A DNA stretch of 56,124 bases from an uncultured Pseudomonadota bacterium (GCA_903879335.1 CAIRLC010000032.1:1-56124); one strand, 5' to 3'; shown: positions 43,963 to 53,479, counted from the first letter of the stretch. The notes: generated from the letters alone by a model not told the origin. A program made the numbers and translations.

Positions 43963-44946
43963 ATGAATAAAAGATTATTTGGTGGTGCGAAGCTGGGTGA
44001 TATTGCGAAGACCGTGCGCGATCGTGCGGATGCCGCGCCAGCCCAGGTCGATCGGCCGGCATCACAAGCGGTGCTTCCGACCGCTGAGTTGGCCTTACAA
44101 GGTCGTACCAGTCCGGGATTGATTCGCGAGACGATTTTGTCGGTTGACCCGAAGCGCTGCCGCGGCTGGCGGTTACACAACCGCTCGGAGGGTTGGTACA
44201 CGCGTGAGCGCTGTGAAGATTTGATTCGGTCGATTCCCACCGACGGTCAGCAGGAACCGGCGCTGGCGCGCCGTGTGAAGGATGACCCTCAGTTCGATTT
44301 CGAATTGATCTACGGCATGCGTCGTCGTTTTGCCTGTGAAGCCACCAATACGAAGCTCAAGATCCGCATCGTTGACGTGCCGGATATGCAAGCCGCTGTA
44401 CTGATGCACCTCGAGAATGCGGATCGCCAAGACATCACGCCGATGGAACGTGCGCTGTCCTTCCACGCGCAACTCGAGGCCCGCGTGTTCCCGACGCAGG
44501 AGTCGTTGGCTTCGGCGTTGAACGTGTCTAAAGGGCAGGTGACGAAAATGGTGAAGGCGGCGCAGTTGTTGGCCTTAGCGCCGGTCGCGGCTTTGTTCCT
44601 GGACCGCTCGCTGGTCCCGGTGGAGCAGGCCTATAAATTGTCGTCATTGCTTGATCGCCCCGGGGCGAAGGACGTGGTTCTGCAGGCGGCGAAAAATCTA
44701 GCTCGGCGCGAAGAGGAGGGTGGTCGCGATCCGCGTGCGGTGCTCAAGGCGCTGTTGGCCAGCCTCGATCAGTCCCGCAAGCTTGAACCGGTTCGTCGCG
44801 AGTACAACGTCGGCCGCGCCGGTCGCGCGATTGTCGTCCGCAATGCACGCGGCAAAGTCACCGTTGCATTTCCGAAGGGATTGGGGACGTCGGATCGTGA
44901 TGCGGTGTTCGCGGCCATGGAGCAGATCTTGAAGGATCTCTCCTGA
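43963..44946 (+). CDS. parB: ParB partition DNA-binding protein
   Basis: 327 residues from the ATG at 43963, six bases beyond GAGGGG; the ATG at 43957 abuts that site. ParB/Spo0J-type: LIYGMRRRFACEA (the GERRYRA-like motif of the CTPase domain), then IVDVPDMQAAVLMHLENADRQ and the HTH SLASALNVSKGQVTKMVKAAQLL. It spreads from parS to form a partition complex with ParA. The N-terminal MNKRLFGGAKLGDIAK should be the ParA-interacting region. Confidence 0.93.
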   Translation: MNKRLFGGAKLGDIAKTVRDRADAAPAQVDRPASQAVLPTAELALQGRTSPGLIRETILSVDPKRCRGWRLHNRSEGWYTRERCEDLIRSIPTDGQQEPALARRVKDDPQFDFELIYGMRRRFACEATNTKLKIRIVDVPDMQAAVLMHLENADRQDITPMERALSFHAQLEARVFPTQESLASALNVSKGQVTKMVKAAQLLALAPVAALFLDRSLVPVEQAYKLSSLLDRPGAKDVVLQAAKNLARREEEGGRDPRAVLKALLASLDQSRKLEPVRREYNVGRAGRAIVVRNARGKVTVAFPKGLGTSDRDAVFAAMEQILKDLS

Positions 44947-44956
44947 GTGCGGGGGC

Positions 44957-44979
44957 TTAGGTTTCGAGACGAAACCTAA
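44957..44979. other. Candidate parS centromere (inverted repeat downstream of parB)
   Basis: Perfect 10-bp arms TTAGGTTTCG (44957-44966) and CGAAACCTAA (44970-44979) around AGA, 10 bp after the parB stop. A second inverted repeat with arms TGAGTTTC and GAAACTCA (45008-45043) contains the same TTTC/GAAA words, and CGAAA/TTTCG words recur at 45023, 45035 and 45134. The absence of a T-run argues against a terminator. A cluster of TTTCG/CGAAA motifs beside parB suits a parS region. No other feature was found in the 44947-45276 gap apart from the kfrA promoter. Confidence 0.55.
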
Positions 44980-45242
44980 TCAACCTATTGATTTATAAAG
45001 ATAAAAATGAGTTTCTACTACACGAAAAGCACGTCGAAACTCAGCAACCCGATCGCAGTTCAGGGCCGATCTACAGGACTTTGCTTCAGGCGATAAATTG
45101 AGTTATGACCGGCCTCTGCGTCGCGTGGAACATTTCGTGAAACAAGTATGTCTCGTAAGTTATTGAAATAATTAGAACAAAGCCCTGAAGAGTGGCTTCG
45201 CCAGACCCTTGAATGAACCTCCTTCGAGGGGTTACGGAAAAA

Positions 45243-45271
45243 TTTCCGAAACCGGTAAACCCGGTTATAAT
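45243..45271 (+). promoter_or_regulatory. Promoter of the kfrA-like gene with overlapping palindromes
   Basis: A perfect -10 box TATAAT (45266-45271) is preceded at 17 bp by TTTCCG (45243-45248). The ATG of the next gene is at 45277, so transcription should start at or within a base or two of the start codon. An inverted repeat AACCGG (45250-45255)/CCGGTT (45261-45266) overlaps the -10 region, and CGGAAA/TTTCCG (45235-45248) overlaps the -35. Both are candidate operators for autorepression by the KfrA-like protein. Confidence 0.6.
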
Positions 45272-45276
45272 GGGCC

Positions 45277-45735
45277 ATGCGGCCTCGCCTATTGACCGAT
45301 GAGATGATTCAACTCGCCATTCGCGACCTGTCCGATGGCGGGCGCGTGACCGGCGTCGCGGTGCGTGCGTTGTTGAAAACGCGTTACGGTGCTCGCGGGA
45401 GCGTCCAGCGGATTTACCGCTTGTTGGAGCACGCAGGCCAGCCTGCACCGGTCGTGGCTCGCGAGAAAACTCCGCCGGCCGATCCGCGCCTGAGCCAAGC
45501 GGCAGAGGATCGAATTCGTCTTGCCGAAGAACGTGAGCGCGTCCATCAGGAACGCTGGGCCCGAGAAACGGACGCGCTGCGCGGGCGTCTGGTGGAGGCC
45601 GAACGCGCCGGTCGAGAGGTGGCAGAATTGCGTTTGCGCGTCGCGGAATTGCGCCGCGCCCTCGCCATTGCGCACGTGCGAATCCGTGAACTTGAGCCCG
45701 CGCTGCCGAGCCGCGCGGCTTCGCCGACCGGCTAG
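45277..45735 (+). CDS. KfrA-like DNA-binding protein with coiled coil
   Basis: 152 residues. N-terminal KfrA_N helix-turn-helix (LTDEMIQLAIRDLSDGGRVT, GARGSVQRIYRLLEHAG), then from about residue 75 a long charged alpha-helical coiled coil (RIRLAEERERVHQERWARET). KfrA proteins are autorepressing, plasmid-borne, and support stable partition. This one is much shorter than the ~300-residue classical form. It follows parAB and has a TATAAT promoter directly before its ATG. No ribosome site is seen, consistent with a leaderless mRNA. Confidence 0.82.
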   Translation: MRPRLLTDEMIQLAIRDLSDGGRVTGVAVRALLKTRYGARGSVQRIYRLLEHAGQPAPVVAREKTPPADPRLSQAAEDRIRLAEERERVHQERWARETDALRGRLVEAERAGREVAELRLRVAELRRALAIAHVRIRELEPALPSRAASPTG

Positions 45736-45844
45736 ACCGGGGAGGGGAAGGGTCCGCTCCGATCCCGTCTAATGCGCGGCGTTGGTGGCGCGGGTGTCTG
45801 CGCATTTTGGTAGCCTCCAGGCTGCGCTGAGGGAAGGTCTACCC

Positions 45845-46549
45845 GTGTCCACGTTGCGTGTTGTGATACCCATACCATCACCGATCACGGTGGCGATTGC
45901 TGCCACGGTGGAGCGATATCCCGTACACCGCATCTATTGCGTGGGCCGCAATTACGCGGAGCATGTCCAGGAGATGGGCGGCGACGTCGAGCGCACCCCA
46001 CCGGTATTTTTCACCAAGCCCGCGGACGCAGTCTTGGCAGACGGCGCGGATTTCCCTTATCCGCCGCGCAGCCAAGACGTGCAACCCGAGGTTGAGCTCG
46101 TTATCGCGATTGGGCAGGGCGGGGCTAATATTGCGGTTGATGCCGCATTGAGTCACATCTACGGCTATGCAATTGGCAACGACTGGACCCGGCGTGATCT
46201 GCAGACGACCGCAAAACGTGGCGGAGCGCCGTGGGATCTGGCGAAGGGTTTTGATCACTCCGCCGCTGTGGGAGCAATCTATCCGGTGGGAAGCATCGGT
46301 CACCCGTGCCGCGGCCTGATTCGGCTCGAGGTAAACGGTGTCGAGCGTCAGCGTGGTGATCTTTCCGCCATGATCTGGTCAGTACCGGCCATCATCGCTG
46401 AGCTGTCGACCTACGTGACGCTGGTCCCGGGCGATCTCATTTTTACCGGCACGCCCGCCGGCGTCACCTCGGTGGTCCCCGGCGATCAAATTGAATGTCA
46501 CATCGAAGGCTTGGGTACGCTCAGCAGTCGCGTGGTGGAGAGACAATGA
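45845..46549 (+). CDS. Fumarylacetoacetate hydrolase family protein
   Basis: 234 residues from the GTG at 45845, with GGGAAGG upstream; the frame is open from 45782 but the longer version has no support. The fold's metal site is present in RIYCVGRNYAEHVQEMGG and in EVELVIAIGQGG, together with YGYAIGNDWTRRDLQ and DLIFTGTPAGV. Members cleave C-C bonds in acylpyruvate-type products or decarboxylate oxaloacetate (FAHD1-like). It overlaps the following dehydrogenase gene by 4 bases, so the two probably share a pathway. Confidence 0.9.
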   Translation: MSTLRVVIPIPSPITVAIAATVERYPVHRIYCVGRNYAEHVQEMGGDVERTPPVFFTKPADAVLADGADFPYPPRSQDVQPEVELVIAIGQGGANIAVDAALSHIYGYAIGNDWTRRDLQTTAKRGGAPWDLAKGFDHSAAVGAIYPVGSIGHPCRGLIRLEVNGVERQRGDLSAMIWSVPAIIAELSTYVTLVPGDLIFTGTPAGVTSVVPGDQIECHIEGLGTLSSRVVERQ

Positions 46550-47673
46550 AGCACGTAAACGTCTTGGTGGTCGGCGGCGGAATTGCCGGCGCGTCAGTCG
46601 GCTATTTTTTGGCACCGACGCATCGAGTCTTAGTGGTCGAACGTGAGTCGGGGTATGGGTACCACACCAGCGGTCGCTCGGCGGCGGAGTGGACCGCTTG
46701 CCATTTCGACGGCTTGATGCGGGCGATCGTGCTCTACGGACGCCCGTTTATGGATGCGCCGCCGCCCGGCTTTTCAGCGCTGCCACTCCTGCAGAAACGC
46801 GGCAACCTCATGATCGCCTTAGATGGCGGAGAGTCTGACGCCGACGCCTTCTACGCGCAGGCCGCGCCTGATAATCCGCTCTTGGTCCCCTACACGGATG
46901 CGCAGATTCGGGCCGTGGCGCCGTACTTGCGCACAGCATTGATCCGTCGTGCCTTTTGGGACCCGGAGAATGCTGAGATCGATGTGGACGCGCTGCACCA
47001 GGGCTTTCTGCGCGGTCTGCGTGCCGCGGATGGCGAGACTCGCTCGAACGTGGAATTCCATGGCGCCGAACGTCGGGACGGCGTTTGGCATGCGCGGATT
47101 GCGAAAGAGACCGTCACGGCCGAGATCATCGTCGATGCGGCCGGTGCATGGGGCGATACGGTTGCCGAACGCTGCGCCGTGCCGCCGCTCGGACTCGAGC
47201 CTCGTCGCCGCACGGCGTTTACCTTTGACCCGGGTTTCGATGCTACCGGCGTGCCACCGATCGATGAGATGGCGTCTGGCTTTTATTTCAAAGGCAGCGG
47301 TCCGGTGCTGATGGTCTCGCCCGGGGATCAGACGCCGTCGGTGCCCTGTGATGCGCAGCCAGAGGAATATGACCTCGCCGTGGCGGTCGACCACTTAGAG
47401 ACCTTGACCACCCTGCGGGTCGATCGCATGAAAGCTCGATGGGCGGGTCTACGGACCTTCACCCGCGATGAGCACCCGGTCGCGGGCTTTGACCGCCATG
47501 TGGACGGATTCTTTTGGCTAGTCGGGCAGGGCGGCGGCGGCATCATGAGCGCGTCCGGCCTCGGCGATCTGGCGGCTCGGATCATTGCGGGCCGGGCATT
47601 GCCCGAATCGGCAGCCGCTCTCGGACTCACGGTAGAGCGCCTGTCGCCGCGACGCCTCGCCGCTGCGATTTGA
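46546..47673 (+). CDS. D-arginine dehydrogenase (DauA)-like FAD oxidoreductase
   Basis: 375 residues from an ATG that overlaps the FAH-family stop (ATGA). The sequence follows DauA along its length: VNVLVVGGGIAGASVGYFL, YGYHTSGRSAAEW, then EIDVDALHQGFLRGLRAADG and FWLVGQGGGGIMSASGLGDL. DauA oxidises D-arginine and other D-amino acids to 2-keto acids and passes electrons to the respiratory chain. An ornithine-cyclodeaminase-family gene, the class of DauB, lies about 1.8 kb away on the other strand. D-Arg specificity is not proven. Confidence 0.85.
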   Translation: MKHVNVLVVGGGIAGASVGYFLAPTHRVLVVERESGYGYHTSGRSAAEWTACHFDGLMRAIVLYGRPFMDAPPPGFSALPLLQKRGNLMIALDGGESDADAFYAQAAPDNPLLVPYTDAQIRAVAPYLRTALIRRAFWDPENAEIDVDALHQGFLRGLRAADGETRSNVEFHGAERRDGVWHARIAKETVTAEIIVDAAGAWGDTVAERCAVPPLGLEPRRRTAFTFDPGFDATGVPPIDEMASGFYFKGSGPVLMVSPGDQTPSVPCDAQPEEYDLAVAVDHLETLTTLRVDRMKARWAGLRTFTRDEHPVAGFDRHVDGFFWLVGQGGGGIMSASGLGDLAARIIAGRALPESAAALGLTVERLSPRRLAAAI

Positions 47674-47801
47674 CCTAAGGATTTATAGACTGCCGGGATC
47701 AACGGGTGATCCTGAATACCGCGAACGAGGAGCCACACCCGCTACACTGAATCCGGAGTGAATCCAAGGCATTTAGCCGACGCCGCATAGGGAACCGTGG
47801 C

Positions 47802-48770
47802 ATGGCGCGTTATGAACGCGTAGCAGAAATTTATGACTTGCTGGCCAATGCGTCCGAGCCGATCGCGCTTGAGACCTTGTGTTCGGCATTGAATGCGTCC
47901 AGCGCCACCGTAAAGCGACTGGTGCGTTTTCTGCGCGAGCAGTTGCTCGTCTCGGTCGAGTTTGACCGCGAACAGCGCGGCTACACGCTCGGCAAGGCGG
48001 CTCATGAAACGCGCCGTCCCGTGGGTCCGACCTACGACTCGCGAGAACTGTCGGCGCTACTGACCGCCTATGATTTGCTCGACCAAATTCCACCCGGCCT
48101 GTTCCGTAAGGAAACGGCAGAAGCGCGCTCTCGTTTGAAGCAGCTGCTGTACCGGCGTCCCACCGGACGCGGCGAATTGAAGGATCGAGTGCGACTGTTG
48201 ATGCCGCACAACCGACGGATTGACGAGCATCGGTTTCAAGCCGTGTTGACCTCGCTGGTGACGGAGAAGCGACTCAAGATCACCTACCGCAGTCGCACGC
48301 GTGATGCGGCGCAAACCCGCGTGGTTTCTCCCCAGCGGCTGACGTTCTATCGCAGTAACTGGTATGTGGCTGCCTTGTGTCACGTTCGGCGGGATCTGCG
48401 GGTATTCGCACTTGACCGCATTGTGACCGCGGATCTGACGCCGATTCCGGCGCATATGCTCGCGCCGAAGGTACTCGATGCGCGATTGTCCAGCGGCTAC
48501 GGCATCTTCGAGGGAGAGGCGGATGCCACTGCGGTTCTTAAATTCACGCCGAGCAGTGCGCGCTGGGTCGCCGACGAAGAGTGGCATCCGCAACAGCGTC
48601 AGGAACGTTTGGACGACGGCAGCCTGCTGCTGCATATTCCCTACCGTCACATCACTGAATTGAGTATGGAGATTCAGCGATACGGCGCGGAGGTCGAAGT
48701 CTTGTCGCCGCCGACGTTACGGCTTGCCGTGGCGAATTCGCTTACACAGGCCGCCGCGCAGTACGCTTGA
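47802..48770 (+). CDS. WYL-domain transcriptional regulator
   Basis: 322 residues. N-terminal HTH (RVAEIYDLLANASEPIALETL, TVKRLVRFLREQ), then a WYL domain with FYRSNWYVAALCHVRRDLRVFALDRI near residues 185-210 and a C-terminal WCX-like strand region (VLKFTPSSARWVADEEW). WYL regulators often sense nucleic acids or small ligands and control defence loci (for example BrxR and CapW). Here it is 28 bp before a HEPN protein gene, which it may control. No obvious operator was seen upstream. Confidence 0.9.
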   Translation: MARYERVAEIYDLLANASEPIALETLCSALNASSATVKRLVRFLREQLLVSVEFDREQRGYTLGKAAHETRRPVGPTYDSRELSALLTAYDLLDQIPPGLFRKETAEARSRLKQLLYRRPTGRGELKDRVRLLMPHNRRIDEHRFQAVLTSLVTEKRLKITYRSRTRDAAQTRVVSPQRLTFYRSNWYVAALCHVRRDLRVFALDRIVTADLTPIPAHMLAPKVLDARLSSGYGIFEGEADATAVLKFTPSSARWVADEEWHPQQRQERLDDGSLLLHIPYRHITELSMEIQRYGAEVEVLSPPTLRLAVANSLTQAAAQYA

Positions 48771-48798
48771 GTCCGGTGTAACCCCAAGGGGAGGGGAC

Positions 48799-49449
48799 AT
48801 GGACTTTGAGACGCTCAAGAAACGGCATCGGCAAGAACGGGCGAATTGGCCGGCGGCGCACTCGCTGCGCGTCCATCGTAGCCTGAGCTGGTTGAAGGCG
48901 GCCGATGCACGCCGCAGCGATGCGGACGGTCGGTTCGTTTTTTTGTGGATTGCCTTTAATGCCGCCTATGCCGTGCAATTTGACGATAGCGGTCGCCTAT
49001 CGGAACGCGCGGCATTCCGGACCTTCTTGCGTCGCTTGCTTGAGCGCGATCCCAAGGGACGTATTGCCGAACTGGTGTGGCAGGAGTTCGGCGCGAGCAT
49101 CCGAGGTCTTCTGGATAATCGGTATGTCTTCCAAGATTTCTGGGATTTTCAGAACGGTTTAATCACGGAAGAGGCGTGGAAACGAAATTTCCAAAATGCC
49201 AATCGATCAGCAAAACGCGCGCTGTCGGCGCAGCAGACGGGGACCGTGCTCGGCATCGTCTTATCCCGTATCTACACCCTACGCAATCAGTTGGTTCACG
49301 GCGGTGCGACCTGGGGCAGCGGCATGAACCGGGAGCAGATGCGTGATTGTCTGCGCTTCATGGAACGATTGGTGCCCCTCGTGATCGATGTATTGATGGA
49401 TTCGCCGAACGAGGTCTGGGGCCCCGTTGCCTTCCCGGTGATTGAGTAG
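48799..49449 (+). CDS. HEPN-domain protein with RNxxxH motif
   Basis: 216 residues from the ATG at 48799, preceded by GGGGAGGGG; the frame runs on upstream without support. The HEPN signature RNxxxH is present as RNQLVHGG (near residues 161-168), preceded by RIYTLRNQLVH and by FLWIAFNAAYAV nearer the N-terminus. HEPN proteins with this motif are often metal-independent RNases acting in toxin-antitoxin or abortive-infection systems. All key residues look intact. It follows a WYL regulator, and no nucleotidyltransferase (MNT) antitoxin is seen. Confidence 0.8.
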   Translation: MDFETLKKRHRQERANWPAAHSLRVHRSLSWLKAADARRSDADGRFVFLWIAFNAAYAVQFDDSGRLSERAAFRTFLRRLLERDPKGRIAELVWQEFGASIRGLLDNRYVFQDFWDFQNGLITEEAWKRNFQNANRSAKRALSAQQTGTVLGIVLSRIYTLRNQLVHGGATWGSGMNREQMRDCLRFMERLVPLVIDVLMDSPNEVWGPVAFPVIE

Positions 49450-49453
49450 GCGC

Positions 49454-50389
49454 TTAGGCGGATTCGTACACCACGACGGCGGCGGCCAGATCTTCAATCG
49501 CGGCACCCACCGATTTAAATAGGGTGATCTCCTCGGCTGACTGGCGGCCAACGGCAGTGCCGCGGCATAGGCTCGACAGTTCCACCAGCGCGCTGTCGTG
49601 AATGAGGCCCTTCGCGAGCGGGATCCGGACATCGTCCGCCTCGGCCAATACGCCCGCGAGCGTATCGCAGACAATTCGGCTATCCGCCACGAGCGCGTCG
49701 TCGGCTTCCCGCATCCCAGGCCTGAAAGCGCCGACCAGATCGATGTGCGTTCCCGGCCTGACCCAGTCCCGACGCAGCAGCGCTTCGGTGGACAAAGTCG
49801 CGGCGCTGATAATGTCGGCCTGCGGAGCGCTCGCACTCAGGTCGTCTGTGACCTCGACGGACAGGCCGAGGGTTTTCAGTTCATGGACGAGGGCTTGAGC
49901 CCGCTCAGATGATCGACTCCAGATGGTAATCTCAGTGAGTTCGGGTCGCGCTTCGGCATGGATCAGCGCCAACTCGCGAGCAATGCGTCCGGACCCCGCG
50001 ATCAACAGGCGTTTGGCTTTAGGGTTGGCGAGATATCTGGCTGCTAAGGCTGAGGTGGCTGCTGTCCGCCGTGCGGTCAGGATGTCACCGTCCATGATTG
50101 CTAACGGTGTTCCGGTCTTGCTATCCATGAGTATGTATATAGACGCAACTGCTGCGAGACCCAGCGCAGAATTTCCCGGGTACACCGTGACCAGCTTCGT
50201 GCCCAGGTAACTTCCCACGCGCCATGAGGGCATCAGCAGGAGTGATCCGTCCGCCGTTCCGGGCACAGGAATCGTATGCGCATGCCGGACGGGCGTTGTG
50301 CAGCCTTCGGCGAACATGCGGGACAGCGCGGTGATCAAGGGCTCTGTCTTGAGTAAATGGGATATCGTCGTGGCGTCTATAAAATTCAT
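49454..50389 (-). CDS. Ornithine cyclodeaminase / mu-crystallin family NAD(P)-dependent protein
   Basis: 311 residues, typical length. LGTKLVTVYPGN and TPLAIMDGDILTARRTAATSAL bind substrate, and RLLIAGSGRIARELALIHA is the nucleotide site. Family members include ornithine cyclodeaminase, ketimine reductases and DauB, which reduces imino acid to L-arginine. Proximity of a DauA-like gene makes an imino-acid reductase role plausible. It converges with the HEPN gene, 4 bp apart. Confidence 0.85.
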   Translation of the reverse strand: MNFIDATTISHLLKTEPLITALSRMFAEGCTTPVRHAHTIPVPGTADGSLLLMPSWRVGSYLGTKLVTVYPGNSALGLAAVASIYILMDSKTGTPLAIMDGDILTARRTAATSALAARYLANPKAKRLLIAGSGRIARELALIHAEARPELTEITIWSRSSERAQALVHELKTLGLSVEVTDDLSASAPQADIISAATLSTEALLRRDWVRPGTHIDLVGAFRPGMREADDALVADSRIVCDTLAGVLAEADDVRIPLAKGLIHDSALVELSSLCRGTAVGRQSAEEITLFKSVGAAIEDLAAAVVVYESA

Positions 50390-50513
50390 AACATAATCAT
50401 GCCATTTCTACTGAGTCTCTGCGGTTTTCGTCGGCCGCACTTTCCGCCACGCCGCCGATGACAGTCACTACACTGCTCATCCTCAGGTAGCACGCGCGCA
50501 GGATATAGGCTCC

Positions 50514-51431
50514 ATGATCGAATCAGCCGCCCCTTTCAGTACTCATCTCGATCGGCTAGAAGCCGAGAGCATCCATATCCTTCGGGAAGTGGTCGCCGAA
50601 TGTGAGCGACCGGTGATGCTGTATTCCATCGGCAAAGACAGCGCTGTGCTGTTGCATCTTGCACGTAAGGCCTTCTATCCAGCGCCGTTGCCGTTTCCCT
50701 TGTTGCACGTGGATACGACCTGGAAATTCCGGGATATGTATAAGTTGCGGGATGAGGTCTCTAGCGACCCCGCCGTGCAACTCTTGGTGCATACCAATCA
50801 GGATGGCCTCGCGCGCGGCATTTCTCCCATTACGCATGGCTCGCAAATCCACACCGACGTCATGAAGACCGAGGGGCTTAAACAAGCGCTCGACCATTAC
50901 GCCTTTGATGCAGCTTTTGGCGGCGCGCGCCGCGATGAGGAAAAAAGTCGAGCGAAGGAGCGCGTCTTTTCCTTTCGTACAGCCGCTCACCGCTGGGACC
51001 CAAAACAGCAACGTCCAGAACTGTGGTCGCTCTATAACACCCGTAAAGCCAAAGGCGAAAGTTTCCGCGTGTTTCCCTTGTCGAATTGGACCGAACTCGA
51101 TATTTGGCAGTATATCCATGCGGAGCGCATACCCGTCGTGCCGCTTTATTTCGCGGCGGAAAGACCGGTGGTTGAACGCTCCGGGTCGCTGATCATGGTC
51201 GATGACGAGCGTCTACCACTATTGCCCGGCGAACGGCCTATGATGCGCCGCGTGCGCTTCCGGACTTTGGGCTGCTATCCGCTGACCGGCGCGATCGAAA
51301 GCGAAGCCGCGACGGTTGAGGACATCATTCTTGAGATGTTGAGCGCCCGCACCTCCGAGCGCCAGGGCCGACTGATCGACCATGATGGTGCTGCCTCGAT
51401 GGAGCAAAAGAAGCAGGAAGGGTACTTCTGA
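50514..51431 (+). CDS. cysD: Sulfate adenylyltransferase subunit 2
   Basis: 305 residues, normal. It makes adenosine phosphosulfate from ATP and sulfate together with CysN. The PP-loop is [18 protein letters not shown] near residue 36, and [20 protein letters not shown] follows; C-terminal [19 protein letters not shown] is strongly conserved. Its stop overlaps the cysNC start by one base. The gap to the divergent OCD gene is 124 bp. Confidence 0.97.
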   Translation: MIESAAPFSTHLDRLEAESIHILREVVAECERPVMLYSIGKDSAVLLHLARKAFYPAPLPFPLLHVDTTWKFRDMYKLRDEVSSDPAVQLLVHTNQDGLARGISPITHGSQIHTDVMKTEGLKQALDHYAFDAAFGGARRDEEKSRAKERVFSFRTAAHRWDPKQQRPELWSLYNTRKAKGESFRVFPLSNWTELDIWQYIHAERIPVVPLYFAAERPVVERSGSLIMVDDERLPLLPGERPMMRRVRFRTLGCYPLTGAIESEAATVEDIILEMLSARTSERQGRLIDHDGAASMEQKKQEGYF

Positions 51432-53341
51432 TGTCAGGCCAGACCACTGCCGTGCAGACCAACACGCTTGCCACGTATCTCGAGCAGCTCGAAAAGAAGG
51501 ATCTACTTCGATTCATCACCTGCGGCTCCGTCGATGACGGCAAGTCCTCGCTGATCGGTCGACTGCTCTACGAAAGCCAGATGCTGTATGACGATCAACT
51601 CGCGGCGCTCGAGGCGGATTCGCGCCGGGTCGGCACGCGCGGTCAAGACATCGACTTTGCGCTACTGGTGGATGGACTTGCAGCTGAACGCGAACAAGGC
51701 ATCACTATTGACGTGGCCTATCGGTTTTTCGCGACTGAGCGACGTAAATTTATTGTGGCGGACACACCCGGCCACGAACAGTACACCCGCAATATGGCGA
51801 CCGGCGCATCGACGGCCGATCTCGCAGTCATTTTGATTGATGCACGCAAAGGCGTACTGGTGCAAACGAGACGTCACAGTTACATCGTCTCGTTGCTCGG
51901 CATTCGTCGAGTGGTGTTGGCGATTAACAAAATGGATCTCGTCGACTACGACGAAACCATTTATGCATCGATCAAAGCCGACTACGCGCGTCTGGCGCAA
52001 CGCCTTGGTATCGAGAGCGTGGTCGCGATCCCGGTCTCCGCCGTGCATGGCGATAACGTCGTCGCGGCTTCCGCCAATATGCCCTGGTATCAAGGCCCCA
52101 CCCTGCTCAACCATTTGGAAACGGTCGAACTCAAGGCCCGTCAGGCTGACGCGCCGTTTCGGATGCCGGTGCAATGGGTAAATCGGCCGGATCAGAACTT
52201 CCGTGGCTTTGCCGGCACGATCGCGAGTGGCACCGTGCAGCCGGGTGATCGCATCCGCGTGCAGCCCTCAGGCCGCCTCTCGACCGTCAAACGTATCGTG
52301 AGTTTTGATGGCGATCTGCCGAGCGCGGGTACTGGCAAATCGATCACGCTCGTCTTGGCGGATGAAGTGGACGTCAGTCGTGGCGACGTATTCACAACCG
52401 CCGACCAACCCTTGGAATGCGCCGATCAATTTGAAGCCACGATCATCTGGATGAGCGAGGCGCCATTACTGCAGGGTCGTCAATACTTGCTCAAGACGTC
52501 CACCCGCACCGTGGCGGCTACCGTGACACCGGTGAAGTATCGGGTGAACGTCAACGCACTTGAGCATGAGCCCGCTGAGCGCTTGGAGCTCAACGACATC
52601 GGTGTTTGCGAGGTGGAGTGTGATCGCGCGCTCGCCTTCGCCCCGTATGCGGAAGACCGCACCCTGGGCGCTTTTATCCTGATCGATCGACTCACCCACG
52701 ACACGGTCGGCGCGGGATTATTTAATTTTGCGTTGCGCCGCTCCCAGAACATCCATTGGCAAGCCATGGACGTCGACCGCACCGTGCGTGCAGCCATGAA
52801 ACGACAGCGTGGCTGTGTGCTCTGGTTAACCGGTCTTTCCGGTGCCGGTAAATCGACCATCGCCAATTTGATTGATCGCCGTTTGACGGCTATGGCTCGG
52901 CATACCTATGTCTTGGACGGTGACAATGTCCGTCACGGTTTGAACAAAGACCTCGGTTTCACGGCCCAAGACCGGGTTGAAAACATCCGCCGCGTTGCTG
53001 AGGTTGCAAAGCTCATGGCGGATGCGGGCCTGATTACGCTCGTGTCCTTTATTTCGCCCTTCCGATCCGAGCGGCAGATGGCGCGTGAACTCATGCTGCC
53101 GGGCGAATTTATCGAGGTGTACATCGATGCTCCGCTCGCCGTCGCCGAATTGCGGGACCCTAAAGGGCTGTACAAGAAGGCGCGACGCGGAGAGCTGAGC
53201 AATTTCACGGGCATCGATTCGCCTTATGAGGCGCCCAGCCGCGCTGAAATTCGCATCGATACCACCCAAGTGAGCCCAGCCGACGCGGCCGAGCAGATCG
53301 TGGACTATCTTGATCGATTGGGTATGTTGGTAAATACCTGA
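51431..53341 (+). CDS. cysNC: Fused sulfate adenylyltransferase subunit 1 / APS kinase
   Basis: 636 residues. The CysN GTPase half (about 1-440) shows [31 protein letters not shown] and INKMDLVDY. The APS kinase half begins near 455 with the P-loop [14 protein letters not shown] and ends in the [22 protein letters not shown] region. It converts ATP and sulfate to PAPS in one protein with CysD. Fusion of CysN to CysC is common in gammaproteobacteria. No PAPS reductase or cysG/H/I/J gene is adjacent. It is followed by a strong terminator. Confidence 0.97.
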   Translation: MSGQTTAVQTNTLATYLEQLEKKDLLRFITCGSVDDGKSSLIGRLLYESQMLYDDQLAALEADSRRVGTRGQDIDFALLVDGLAAEREQGITIDVAYRFFATERRKFIVADTPGHEQYTRNMATGASTADLAVILIDARKGVLVQTRRHSYIVSLLGIRRVVLAINKMDLVDYDETIYASIKADYARLAQRLGIESVVAIPVSAVHGDNVVAASANMPWYQGPTLLNHLETVELKARQADAPFRMPVQWVNRPDQNFRGFAGTIASGTVQPGDRIRVQPSGRLSTVKRIVSFDGDLPSAGTGKSITLVLADEVDVSRGDVFTTADQPLECADQFEATIIWMSEAPLLQGRQYLLKTSTRTVAATVTPVKYRVNVNALEHEPAERLELNDIGVCEVECDRALAFAPYAEDRTLGAFILIDRLTHDTVGAGLFNFALRRSQNIHWQAMDVDRTVRAAMKRQRGCVLWLTGLSGAGKSTIANLIDRRLTAMARHTYVLDGDNVRHGLNKDLGFTAQDRVENIRRVAEVAKLMADAGLITLVSFISPFRSERQMARELMLPGEFIEVYIDAPLAVAELRDPKGLYKKARRGELSNFTGIDSPYEAPSRAEIRIDTTQVSPADAAEQIVDYLDRLGMLVNT

Positions 53342-53479
53342 TTGATATTGATAAAAATGACAATTGTGTTGCATGCATGAGCAGGATTCATGCGTTGCTG
53401 GCAAATTAGTCTTTTGTCAGCCGATGAGGGGATCATTAAAGTTCTGGCCATGGACGACGCGCGAGGCGCGCTCCACAAG

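Noticed and set aside
50390-50513. Riboswitch or leader before cysD
   Set aside because: Only 124 bp shared with a divergent gene; I see no conserved riboswitch core.
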